NCBI GenBank assembly: GCA_026770025.1
Contig: JAMXDE010000010.1
Coordinates: forward strand, 1,302,001 to 1,366,000
DNA length: 64,000 nt
From: Craspedostauros australis
Taxonomy: Eukaryota; Bacillariophyta; Bacillariophyceae; Mastogloiales; Achnanthaceae
Reading direction: 5' to 3'
Within the stretch, counting starts at the first letter, position 1; each line of letters begins with the position of its first letter. A program made the translations under genes and the position numbers. Of the stretch, positions 31,943 through 43,295 are shown piece by piece. The notes under the pieces were generated by a model. It was not told where the DNA came from, ran no database searches, and saw only the letters and a program-made list of their open reading frames with translations.

Positions 31943-33106
31943 AGTGATGGGATGATTGGATCGGATCGATAAGTTGCATGGCTGCTTGCTTGCGTGCAAG
32001 GAGCGCCTTTCTCTCGACGCGGGGAGGGGGTGCAAGTACGCGCATACATCATACAGAGAATGAGTTGGGAGAGCACCGCCGCATGGACGGAATAGTTGGA
32101 ATCATATGAAATACTAACACTATGGAAGGTACCCCACTCTTACTCGACGATCCTCGTGCGGATATACTCGTGCGAGTAGTACGACCTGTGCTGGTACCCA
32201 CACCGGCAGCATGCTTCACATCGTCGTGCTCGTGCTGCTTGGTCATATTCCATTTGTCTCTTGTTTGGATTGAAGATGAACAATTGCGGTCCCTCCGTTG
32301 GATCATGATTCTACATGCACTCGAGCTGTTCCAAAACATGTTGCCCGTCTGGATGACAAAGCGAAGGCCTCACCCTTCTGCTCGGGTTCCCCATTGAAAA
32401 TATCAGCGGTGATCACTTGGTGCCGTGCGACCTGCGCCTTCGCTTCGGAGATGACGGACAGCGCAGAGGAAGGATCTGTCCACGATCAGTCCCGCACCTG
32501 CTCGCACGAAGAACGAGTAAGGGGGTCCGTCCTCCCTGTAAATCTGACAGATCGTCTTCCCACTGCCGTCGTCGTTCACTTCTTGCTTACCAGCCACCGA
32601 CATGGGGAAACTTGTAGCGACGGGGCAGATACATCTCTGCAGCAACTTGCTTGGGTCGATAGTAGCATCTGGGATGACAAAAATGACAATCCTGCATCTT
32701 GAACATCAACCGGTACGCCTTGAGAATGCTTCGAACTAGGTAGTATGAACTACATACATCGTAGAATGCACATCACATCGCCGCAAAGGAAACGAGCATT
32801 GTGCATCATGTGCATCTTGTACATAAATGCATCGCAAACAGCGCTTCCAACGAAACGCAATGCACAGCGGCATAGCTGCGTTGTGCCGCAGCACTGCTCC
32901 GGAACGCGTTGGGACTCCGGCAGTTTGCAAGATCAGGCCTCGTGCTCACGTGATGGCTGGCCAGATATACGTGTTGGTGGCGGTGGCACGAAAATCATGG
33001 CCATTCTGTCCCCACGATTGCTGTGATCGTCTTTATCCGCATCGCACGCCATGCATACAGTAAGCTTGCCGATTCGTTCCTCGCGTAAATTGAACATCGA
33101 GAGTTT
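31943..33106. other. Intergenic, 1.16 kb
   Basis: No firm gene. On the minus strand at about 32290-32645 three frames each contain short protein-like segments (FFVRAGAGLIVDRSF; VITADIFNGEPEQKGEAFAL) broken by frame changes. This could be a decayed gene or unresolved small exons. A 134-codon plus-strand frame (32298-32702) opposes it. Confidence 0.4.
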
Positions 33107-33781
33107 TCAATCTTCATCGCTATCATCATCATCATCGCTGCTACTGCTGCTGGAGTCGCTGAGGTTCATTGTGGTAGCAATAACCCGCGGCTGATTGCGC
33201 GGGGCGCGATTTCTCGGTTGCTGAGAAGCGCGATCCGCGGTGGTGGACGACTGACCCGCAGCCGACTGCTGCCGTTGCTGCGTCTTGGCGTTGCCGCTGC
33301 TGGGATCATCCGTCTTGCCTGCGGCTGCGGATTGGTTCTTGGCCTCCTCCTCCGCTGCCTTCTTCTTCGTCTCCCTGGCCTTGGCCTCCTCCTCTTCCTC
33401 TCGCTTGCGCTTCTTGTCGCGCTCCGACTGGCGTGCCTGGTTGAGCTGCAGAGTCGCCAACGCTCCGCCCCGCAACTGATGCGGCAGCGGGTTCGGCGTG
33501 CAAAAGCCCACCACCGGAGCGTTGGGGTTCCAACCAGCCGGCGCCGACGTCCTCGCGGAGTAGTTCCTCGCGACGGCCAGGACCTGCTGCACTTCCTGCA
33601 TCGTGCGGGGGATGGGGCGCACGCGCTTCTTGAACTGATCGCGCGACGAAGTGGATTTGGAGAGCCACGGCTCCACCGTCTCCAGCTTCGCCGTGATGGA
33701 TCGCTCCACCTCGATCATTTCCCGCAGTCTCGACAGCAGATCCGCGTCTGGCTTTCGTTGTTCGCCTCTTTCCTCCATCAT
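33107..33781 (-). CDS. MED4: Mediator complex subunit 4 (MED4)-like protein
   Basis: This is a single exon of 224 aa when started at 33781; a Met at 33892 would add 37 low-complexity residues. An N-terminal coiled-coil-like helix (LLSRLREMIEVERSITAKLE) leads to the MED4-type core. That core contains EVQQVLAVARNYSARTSAPAGWNPNAP and a PxPxxxQLRGGALATLQL block; MED4 proteins share the Y-x-x-x-TSAP-x-W and P-Y/H-P...M/L-R-x-G pattern. The C-terminal half is charged and disordered, with a Lys/Glu-rich helix and a terminal Ser-Asp acidic tail. MED4 sits in the middle module of Mediator and links activators to RNA polymerase II. The assignment rests on a short core and is probable, not certain. Confidence 0.7.
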   Translation of the reverse strand: MMEERGEQRKPDADLLSRLREMIEVERSITAKLETVEPWLSKSTSSRDQFKKRVRPIPRTMQEVQQVLAVARNYSARTSAPAGWNPNAPVVGFCTPNPLPHQLRGGALATLQLNQARQSERDKKRKREEEEEAKARETKKKAAEEEAKNQSAAAGKTDDPSSGNAKTQQRQQSAAGQSSTTADRASQQPRNRAPRNQPRVIATTMNLSDSSSSSSDDDDDSDED

Positions 33782-34506
33782 AGTAGTCCTCGTATTGTGT
33801 TGGTCCTGGTTTGCCTCGTTGCCTTGTTGTGTCGTTGTGTCGTTGTGTCGTCGGAGCGAGAGTGTTGCGTTTGTGCTTGGGTGGTGCCGCATCTGTGGCC
33901 TTCGTCGTTGTTGCTCTTGTCATCGTTGTTGTTGTTGGGAACACAACACAGCGAAACAAAAGATCTGGTTGTTCATGTAATTCGTTGCGTGACTGACTGT
34001 CTGTTTGCGTTTCTCACATGGCTGTCTACACACTATTAGGCACATTCGGCATGTTTCAGTCTGCACTTCTACCGTCTGAGAAACAACAAGGGTTTCTCAG
34101 CTGATCTAGATCACAAAGTGCTTGTGTGTTGGTTGCTCAAGGCACCATGACAAACTATCTGACCAGCGCCAGTGCTCTAAACGATCGTTTGTCGTCATGG
34201 GAGAAAGTAACAACCCAGTTATCACCTCTGATGCACACATGGCGTGGCCAAGAACATTGGCTTCGGTCGGTCGTCCTGGGAGTACGTGAATGGATTGGTT
34301 CAGTCGCGGGTTGACATTGGTATCTTTTTGTCCAGAAGCACCAGACATGCGCAGATGCGTAACTGCTTCCGATTGAGCTGAGGATCGGGCAGAGCGAGCA
34401 AGGGAGGGACAGGAGCAGACATCGGTTGCCACTTCGTCCCATGCTTGGATTGACATGAGCGGACGCAACGACACAGGAAGAGAATAATTGCAAAGCAGCT
34501 CTTGCG
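33782..34506. other. Divergent intergenic region
   Basis: This lies between MED4-like (minus) and the plastid membrane protein gene (plus). It holds T/G-rich low-complexity sequence near 33800-33920 and presumably both promoters. No gene is supported. Confidence 0.5.
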
Positions 34507-35928
34507 ATGTCAACGAAGCCAACAATCGTGAAGACCAGATGCGCGCCTCGGTGGTGGCAGACCTGTGCCTGGATCTCAGTGTGGCTGCTTGTTGTGCAAC
34601 TGCACCATGCACCCGACGTGATGGCATGGTCGCCATCGTCGTTCCTGAGGAGCAGCCGAAGCGTGATCCTTCCCGTTGCATCGACAACACCATGTCTTGC
34701 AGCAATGATTGGTAATCAGTTCAGGCCGGCGGGAGAGAGCAAGGCGCTATTTGGGCAAGCCGTTGACCGACCGAGCCGTCGACGTTGCCGCAGGTTCACG
34801 TCGTATCTCGCTGTGGCTGGATCTTCTTCGTTGGACGCTGACGGTGATGGCGGTGTCGATAATACCGACAATGACAGTGGATCCAGCGCAATGGAGAACG
34901 CCCAATCCAGTGCGCATTCAGTATTATCAGGATCGGAGGCAGCGGGAGTGGCCGCCCAGCAAAGCGCTATCGCAGATATCCGTAGCTGTTCCAGATGGCT
35001 CATATGTTCCGCCATCTTTGACATGATTATCAATTCGATCATTTCGGAGAAGGTGATCCCAACCTTGCAGCTCTGGCGTCAAGGTGAATGGTATGTCACG
35101 GACATGGAAGAGTCGCTGCTTCTGGTTCTGGAGCCAGTGTGGAAGATTGCGCTGTCCGTTGGATTGCTGGGAGAGTACGGTGGCGCGCAACAGAGCAGAA
35201 ATGGCAGCAAAGATGCTGGCAACGATGCTGGGCAGACGATTGATGCCACAAAGCCGCAGGAGTCGCTGGTGTCTCGATGGACAACGACGGCCAAGTTGTG
35301 GAGAGAATCGTCGTGGTTCTTTGCTTTCACTGCATGCGTCGAATTCACGGAGATATTCCATGACGATGTGAGGGCATGGTTGGCCATGATTGCCACCTGC
35401 ATCTTCGGGTCCTTGTGGATGAGACGTTGGACGCAGATGCAGTTGAGTGGACGCCTGGATGACTCTTCGTTCGCCACGACGGGATATCGGGTTGTGCGCA
35501 ACATGGCGCTGTGCTCCGGGGCGTTGCTCCTGCAAACCATCGTGGGAATAGCGCTGGCATTCAGCAGCGTCTTCGTAGAGTCTAAGGAGAGAGGTCTTGC
35601 TATTGGCGATGCGTTCCTTGGCGCGTTTGGAAATACGAAGGCTATTTCCACGTTGCTGCTGAGATTGGTGAGCGTACGGACCCCGCTGATCATGGGGTGG
35701 TTGCTGTGGAGGTTGCGCAAGGCGACAGCGACGACGGTCATCGCTTCCATGGAGTCAGGTGGTGCTGATGCTGGACGCAATGAAGGCGACGAGAAGGTGG
35801 GAGACAAGCTGTGGGATGCGCAGTCCAACTTTTACAGGAAGGTGCGAGACACGATGAGAGGAGAAGTCCTCTCGAAGACGACGGCCCTGGTTGCGCTCAG
35901 ATTGGTTTCGCTACTTAAGTTCATCTGA
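34507..35928 (+). CDS. Polytopic membrane protein with plastid-type presequence, unknown function
   Basis: This is a single exon of 473 aa. A signal peptide (TCAWISVWLLVVQLHHAPDVMA) is followed by WSPSSFLRSS, an aromatic-led transit-type junction (Trp instead of Phe). An acidic low-complexity segment comes next (DADGDGGVDNTDNDSG). Hydrophobic segments suggest at least four membrane helices: near WLICSAIFDMIINSII, FFAFTACVEF, LAMIATCIFGSLWM, and ALLLQTIVGIALAF. I recognise no catalytic motif and no named family. The presequence points to a plastid envelope or thylakoid membrane location by inference. The gene model (long single ORF, good presequence) is sound; the role is unknown. Confidence 0.72.
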   Translation: MSTKPTIVKTRCAPRWWQTCAWISVWLLVVQLHHAPDVMAWSPSSFLRSSRSVILPVASTTPCLAAMIGNQFRPAGESKALFGQAVDRPSRRRCRRFTSYLAVAGSSSLDADGDGGVDNTDNDSGSSAMENAQSSAHSVLSGSEAAGVAAQQSAIADIRSCSRWLICSAIFDMIINSIISEKVIPTLQLWRQGEWYVTDMEESLLLVLEPVWKIALSVGLLGEYGGAQQSRNGSKDAGNDAGQTIDATKPQESLVSRWTTTAKLWRESSWFFAFTACVEFTEIFHDDVRAWLAMIATCIFGSLWMRRWTQMQLSGRLDDSSFATTGYRVVRNMALCSGALLLQTIVGIALAFSSVFVESKERGLAIGDAFLGAFGNTKAISTLLLRLVSVRTPLIMGWLLWRLRKATATTVIASMESGGADAGRNEGDEKVGDKLWDAQSNFYRKVRDTMRGEVLSKTTALVALRLVSLLKFI

Positions 35929-36313
35929 GTGTGTGAGTGTGTGCGTGTGTACGACTATGAATGATAGTTATAAGCGCAAATATACAAAGCAGTGTACGTT
36001 TCATGCGAGAATCAACGCATTCATCACATGAATCAAGCGTGGCGTTCGTTCTGAGGAACTGTTGATTCATGAGGAGCCCATTCGTACAGGAATGGTTGAG
36101 CTTGGCTTACCCAAGTCCACGCATCTACAGTTCTGAGCAGGTAGAGAGGGAGAGAAAGAGAGAGGTGTCTAAAGATTGCAACAGGTTGGTCTATAATGTG
36201 GTTATTGGTGACATCTAAATGAAGGATCGCGAGCTTGAGATGAGAGAAGGAGAGAAAAGAAGAGAAGAGGTACAAATTCGAGCACACAGAACGCGCATGG
36301 GTGGAGTCTTGGT

Positions 36314-36345
36314 CTTTGTTCGTTTGAGTAGGAACAAAAGTTCCT
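36314..36345 (-). terminator. Histone H3 3'-end element: stem-loop plus downstream CAAAG
   Basis: On the minus (sense) strand, a 6-bp perfect stem with UUUU loop (36345-36330) lies 240 nt after the H3 stop. It is followed by ACTCAAACGAA and CAAAG at +12 to +16. The same 32-nt layout follows every histone gene in the window. Confidence 0.88.
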
Positions 36346-36585
36346 TGTTTGTTTGTTGTTTGATTGCTTGGTGTTGCTTGTGTTTGTTGGCCGAATCGAT
36401 GGGAGACGAGCTGGTGCGGATCGCTGCAAGTGCACGTGAAGGAGGGTTTAGTTCCCACGCATGCAATCGCAGCATCCGTTGCCCAGCACGGTAGCGCGCT
36501 GCGCGGAGGCAAACGGCCACTCCATCGGTTCGTGTTCGTGTTTGTTTTCGTGTGCTCGATGTCACTTGGTGTGGACACTGTGCAC

Positions 36586-37950
<1,365 letters not shown>

Positions 37951-38115
37951 GTGATACGATCGCTCTACCGCACAGCAATAGAAAAGCGTGCGAGAACCAC
38001 CAACGCCAAACAACACACATGGGACTTCTGATTGACCAACTGCACAAAACGAGCAGTGAAAGCAGCAACGAAAACAAAAAATACAAACAACAACAAACAA
38101 ACAAACAAACAAACA

Positions 38116-38147
38116 AGGAACTTTTGTTCCTACTCAAACCAACAAAG
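38116..38147 (+). terminator. Histone H4 3'-end element: stem-loop plus downstream CAAAG
   Basis: AGGAAC-TTTT-GTTCCT hairpin (38116-38131) preceded by about five CAAA units and followed by ACTCAAACCAA and CAAAG (38143-38147). Confidence 0.9.
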
Positions 38148-40238
38148 CCAACAACTCCAAACCTGTCCTGCGCTTGTGCATTTGCAGATTCATTTTGCTG
38201 CCTGTTGTCGACTCATCCGCATCCAGCCAATTTTGTGCACGCAGCATACACTCCTCGTCAGTGGTCAATCGGCAGATTGCAACAATCAAAGCTATTCCAC
38301 ATCTAAAACATAATAATATAATTGTACACATTCATTTACCAATCCAACACGCCGCGCGCCTTTTCATAGACCGTAGCAAACTTAGCGCGTACTTATGATA
38401 GCAGCAACGAGCGTGATGACAACCAGCGCAGATCCGGTGATGATCATCCACAACCCTGTTGAGACGTGGTGAGACGCGGTGCTGTTACGTCAACATGCTC
38501 TCACATTCGACCACGATTGCAGACAAGTGCGGACAAATGCACGTGATCAGAAATGGCCGAGATTTCTGTGTTCGGTTTTCAGAATTGGGTCTACTTCTGT
38601 ACTCGGCGCGCACCTTCCCACATTTTCCGCACCAACACGCAAACACACACAAAACCGTTCCATGCATCGCATAACAGGATGAGGACATCAGGTGGTGCAT
38701 CCCAATGGATCGAAGCGCATGAAGCGGAATCTCGTGCATCATATATGCGCATGTAATGATGGACGTGCGGTGCTGCGGGTTTCTCCTCATTGCCCATGAT
38801 TGAACGAACGATCATCCGAGACGCACCAGGATGTGAAGTGGACCAAGTTTGGACATGCCATGATTCACAACTGTCGCGGATCAAAGACGATGTTTAGAAA
38901 TGGCGGAATGAATCAGCGCAAGATGCGACGGACAATGCGTGATGGTCTTCAGAGGTAAGTATGATGGTGACACAATCGAGCACTCCTGCAGTTGCTGTAG
39001 CGAGAATAGTACCAGGGGGTACATGAGGTTGTGCAGAGATTCGCTGCATGATGGTTTTGTGAACAAACGGCACTCTGGCGAGCAGTTCGAATGTGCCGCT
39101 TCGCTGCGAAGCATCCAGCGCGGTGAAAGAATAAAATGCCCACCTGTTACTCTCAATCGCATGTCCTGCATACAATGAATCTCATAATGCGAGTACCATT
39201 TCACACAGATGTCCGCATTCAGAACCAAGCGGCACAGTTGCGCGATGCGTTTTCAGAATTGTTATCGAACAGCGACGATTGTGTCCCTCTCCTGCATGAT
39301 TTCTGATCACCGAGCACTCCAGAACAAACCACACCTGCATCGTCTCAACCAATGCATGCGTTCACAGCGTATTCTACAACACCATGCACATGATGATTTG
39401 CCCAGATATAGTCAGATGGAATGCTGCAGCTTACTCTTCTGTAAATGGAATGCGGCCTGTCGTTTTCCGTACCACGCTCGGCGTATCGGGATGGATTCTG
39501 GATGATCAGGACGGGAGAGGAGAAATGGACAGGATTGGTTGGAACTCAATTCACCAACATTCATCATTACGATTTTGCTTTGTTCACTGCTGCTGTAGCA
39601 TTCAATGACAATGGAAGTGCGATTCATGGGGAGCAGCAACTCGCAGGCCTCGCTACACTTCCACAGAGATGAAATAAAATTCTACCCATCATCTCTCTCC
39701 TCCTCTCAATTGAGTGCCACCACCTCACAACATACCAATGATGACAGAGTTGCTGCTTTGGGATGATTTGATCCACAACACCAATACAGCATGCAGCAGC
39801 CTCCAAATGCGGAAACGAGCCCACTTTGTATCACCGCACAGGTTAGCTAGTGCATATTTTCATAGTGGAGCAGCCGATCTACAATGCAAGTACTGCCATG
39901 AGGAAAGAGAGACGAGATACACCCAATCCGCTGCAATTCCAAGTTGGTTTCAGGGTTGCGTCTCGTGTGGTGCCGATTACTCATCGAAGATTTCTTCTGG
40001 AACATTCCAGAGAGGGTGCGCACTAAAGTGACTACAAAAGTACCTTTTGCCAACACAGAAACGAACCTTCGTCAGACGGTCCTCGTTTTCCGACTCAGCA
40101 GTGTTCGAACAACCAGTCTGCGCTATGTGATGCCTGTGATGGAGCAACACAAGGATCACTGAGTTGTTCATCGTTTGCATCGGAACAAAGGATGTACGAG
40201 CACGCTGGATTGGAGGGGCCATAACGACAACAACCATC
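38148..40238. other. Gene-poor stretch, 2.1 kb
   Basis: No firm gene. On the minus strand a possible C-terminal transmembrane exon lies at 38382-38455. On the plus strand a possible short first exon (MFRNGGMNQRKM..., about 38889-38954) ends at a consensus GTAAGT donor, but I found no matching downstream exon. The last part is the promoter of the fibrillin gene. Confidence 0.4.
38382..38455 (-). CDS. Possible C-terminal exon of a tail-anchored membrane protein
   Basis: After a CAACAG acceptor on the minus strand the frame reads LWMIITGSALVVITLVAAII, then STR and a stop: a single membrane-spanning segment at an extreme C-terminus, as in SNAREs and other tail-anchored proteins. I could not identify the upstream exons within the following kilobase, so it may be chance. 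Confidence 0.2.
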
Positions 40239-41568
40239 ATGAAGCTCCTAACCTCATGCCTCCTCGTGACAAGCACGAGCGCCTTCCAAGCGCCGCTGCC
40301 AACAAAGCACCACGGCCGTCGCGGCACGTTCCTTCAAGCCGATATTCCGTTCGACGTGGAGCCCAGCGATGTCAGCACCAGCGGCAGCACCGCACGCGAG
40401 GATCTGCTGACCACGGCGCAATCCTTGAACGATAAGTACGGCCTGCTGATCATCGACAAGAACTCCAAAACGACGCTGAATGATGCCGCGAAGACGTTGG
40501 AAAACGAGACGGTTCCAGCCAACACGGACGTCAACATGCTGATCGGGGAATGGGATCTGGTGTGCTCCACCGCCATGCTGGCGTCGGACAAGCAAAAGTC
40601 GTTCGGCATCAACGTCGATGATCTGCCCTTGATCAACGCATCGCCGATCGCGGACTTGCGACGCAACATCAAGAAATCGTTGGATCTGCAGGTGCAGCAG
40701 GTCATCAAGAAGACCTCGGACGACGACGGCGTTGCCATCGATCGCGTGGACCACGTGCTGCAGTCGACGCCGCTGAACCTGTTCCGCGATGTGGTGGTGC
40801 GCAACGACGATGTTCCGCAGCAGCTGCGTGATTCTCTCAGCAACGTGGATTTGAATCCGCTGAAGGTGGGCACGACCAAGGCTGTGCTGGTCCACAAGGC
40901 CGAGGTCAAGTCATCGGATCCGCAGCTGGATGTGCAGTTGAATCTTCAGAGCGTCGTGTGTAAGTCGACAACGACTTGTATTGGGGAGGCAATTGGATGA
41001 CAACGCGTTCACAATTGCGTGAGGTTGTGTTATGTTTGGGACATGCGCCAATTATGTGAAGCTTTGCAGAGGAGTTGGTGATGATGCTTTGCCCTCATTC
41101 GTTCCACTGACATTGTCTTCATTCACCTATCTCGTATCGCATCTCATTGTTGCTGCAGTGAACGTCGCTGGCAAGTCTGAACAGCTGGATCCAAATGGCG
41201 CGGATGTTCTCGGACTGAATATTCCGCTGTCCGAATTCTTGGACGGCGGCTCTTTCAAGACTACGTACATGGATGAGACGCTTCGCATCAGTCGCAGCAA
41301 GACAGGCATTGTGGAACAGCTTCGTGTGTTCACGCGTGCCCCAAAGGAGGAAGAAAGCGTTGATGAAGTGATCGAGGATGAGGCTGATGCAGAATTGATT
41401 CCACTCGATGATGACGACGAAGTTGATGTTGCCGCCGTTGAGAAGGGGATAGCGACAGAGACAGCTATCCCAATCGATGCTGTTGTGGAGGATAAGGAGA
41501 CCACTAACGAGACCGAGACAGAATCTGACGAAGAAACCGATGACGATGAGGGTAACCGTGATAAATAG
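40239..41568 (+). CDS. Plastid lipid-associated protein / fibrillin (PAP)
   Basis: I read this as join(40239..40959,41159..41568), 376 aa. The donor is GT|GTAAGT and the acceptor TGCTGCAG; phases match and the total is divisible by three. The presequence (MKLLTSCLLVTSTSAFQAPLP) has the SAFQAP plastid junction. The PAP/fibrillin signatures are present: MLIGEWDLVCSTA at the first beta-strand and SFKTTYMDETLRISRSKTG near the end, with the family's terminal aromatic/Arg segment (VEQLRVFTRAP). The C-terminal ~75 residues are a strongly acidic extension (Glu/Asp/Thr). Fibrillins bind lipophilic molecules at thylakoids and plastoglobules. The gene interrupts the histone cluster between H4 and H1. 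Confidence 0.88.
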
Positions 41569-41743
41569 ATGAAGGTTGAGCGTACTTTACAGTTGCTATA
41601 CTTATATAATATTACACTGCTCTAGCTTTGTGCCTGCTTTGAAACTGGGAGATGGCGTGGTAGTGGTGATGAGAGATGGAGAAAGGAAGAGGACGGTGCA
41701 AGGGTGAGGTGTCAGTTCAAGCACGCGCACGTGTGGATGGTCT

Positions 41744-41775
41744 CTTTGTTGGTTTGGGTAGGAACAAAAGTTCCT
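41744..41775 (-). terminator. Histone H1 3'-end element: stem-loop plus downstream CAAAG
   Basis: On the minus (sense) strand the identical 16-nt hairpin (41775-41760) lies 109 nt after the H1 stop, with CAAAG at +12 to +16 (41748-41744). The flank differs from the others by one base (ACCCAA instead of ACTCAA). Confidence 0.88.
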
Positions 41776-41884
41776 TGTTTTGGTTTGATTTTTCGGGGTT
41801 TTTAAATGTGTGGGTGGTGTATGTTGTTGTTGTGGGTGCTGTTGCGCATTGGCAAACATGGACGTTCATACCATGACGACCTGC

Positions 41885-42451
41885 TTACTTCTTGGCAGCG
41901 ACAGGGGTCTTCTTTGGCTTGGTGACCTTCTTGGCAGTGGTAGTCTTCTTGGTCGCAGCAACCTTCTTCTTCGTGGTGGTCGCGGTCTTTGCCTTTGCCT
42001 TGGGCTTGGTTGCTGTCTTCTTCTTGGCTGGAGTCTTCTTCGCTGCTGCGGCAGTGGTCTTCTTTGGCTTGGTGGCCTTCTTGGCAGTGGTGGTGGTGGC
42101 CACCTTCTTCTTGGTCGTCGTGGTCTTTTTCTTTGCGGCGGTGACCTTCTTCGTCGCTGTCTTCTTCTTGGGGGCAGCCTTCTTCTTGACGACCTTCTTC
42201 TTTGGCTTCGGTGGCTCGGCCTTCTTCTTCATCGCCTTCTTGAAGTCGGCGGAGAGCTTGTACGAGTTCTTCACCTTGACGAAGTCTCCCTTCTCGACTC
42301 CGTTCTTGAGGGTGGAAAGGAAGGTGGCGTTGAGCCACTTCTTCTCCTTTGGCAGGTTCTCCTGCATGTGCTTCTTGATGGCGATCATGGAAGTACCATT
42401 GCGGTCCTTGAACTCCAGGATGGCCTTGATGACTCCTTCCTTGTACGACAT
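41885..42451 (-). CDS. H1: Linker histone H1
   Basis: 188 aa, single exon. The start at 42451 (MSYKEGVIKAI) is chosen because the upstream continuation is Asn/Thr/His-rich and not protein-like. Residues ~1-75 form the winged-helix GH1/H15 domain (AILEFKDRNGTSMIAIKKHM, WLNATFLSTLKNGVEKGDFVKV, SYKLS). The remaining ~110 residues are Lys/Ala/Thr/Pro repeats (KKTATKK, KPKKTTAAAAKK), the usual disordered C-terminal tail. H1 binds linker DNA and compacts chromatin. It carries the same 3' stem-loop element as the core histones. Confidence 0.96.
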   Translation of the reverse strand: MSYKEGVIKAILEFKDRNGTSMIAIKKHMQENLPKEKKWLNATFLSTLKNGVEKGDFVKVKNSYKLSADFKKAMKKKAEPPKPKKKVVKKKAAPKKKTATKKVTAAKKKTTTTKKKVATTTTAKKATKPKKTTAAAAKKTPAKKKTATKPKAKAKTATTTKKKVAATKKTTTAKKVTKPKKTPVAAKK

Positions 42452-43295
42452 GGTGCTGTTGCTTGCGGTTGCGTTAACGTTGCTGGTATTGTTTTTTCTG
42501 ATTGTTGTTATTATTGTTTGATGGTGACAATGATGGCTGATTGCTGCAAGTGTGTTGTTGTTTGCTCGTTTCAATTGTTTCTTCACTGCAGAGATGTGCG
42601 AAGTCAACCATGTCATCCACCGCGTTGAACTACTTGACAACAACAACAACATTCATCATCACAAGCGACCACACGCGTTGACATCGTGTTGCCCCACCTG
42701 ATTTGTTTCTGTTCTGTCATTTCTGCGTTCGTGTGGGGCAAGGGAGGAGAGAAATGTGGGCGCGCCCGTTTTTGAAACTCACAACCAGCAACCGCGCCAG
42801 AAATCTGTGACCAGACCCACACTTCTCATAGTCCGGCTCGACTAAAATAGTTTTTCTATGTCTCCGAAACAGAACGCTTGCGACCAGTTTGATTGGAAAC
42901 GGAAACGAGGGCTACCACCAAGGTTAGATTCAGACAAGCGATACGACGACAGAGCAGGTACCTACATAGAAGTCCACAGGTGTGGCAATACTCGTAGAGT
43001 GTGAAGATGTTGGTGCTTTGTACCACGTTGTATCCACTCGAGAGTCCAACGTGCAGCTGAACAGAACCATGAGGTTATTGGACAAGCTTTGCCAACGTGC
43101 CACATCTGATGGAACCGGAACGAAGGTAGTTGCAGTCGCCACAAATTGCGAGCAGAGGATTTTAAAGAGAGAATACAAACCACACGGCTCTCTCTCACTC
43201 TAGAGAGTGCAATACGATGCGCGCAAAAGTCGAAGATATACGGTGTATTCTCTAATGTACGGAATGGTGAGGTCTGCAGATCTACAAGCGCTTGA
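42452..43295. other. H1 promoter region and DHOase 3' flank
   Basis: This includes the 5' UTR of H1 and the GGCGCGCC motif at 42759-42766. No other gene is supported between 42830 and 43295. Confidence 0.5.
42759..42766. promoter_or_regulatory. GGCGCGCC motif (H1 upstream)
   Basis: Within GGGCGCGCCCGTTTTTGAAA, about 310 bases upstream of the H1 start. The same palindrome occurs in the other histone promoter regions. Confidence 0.45.
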
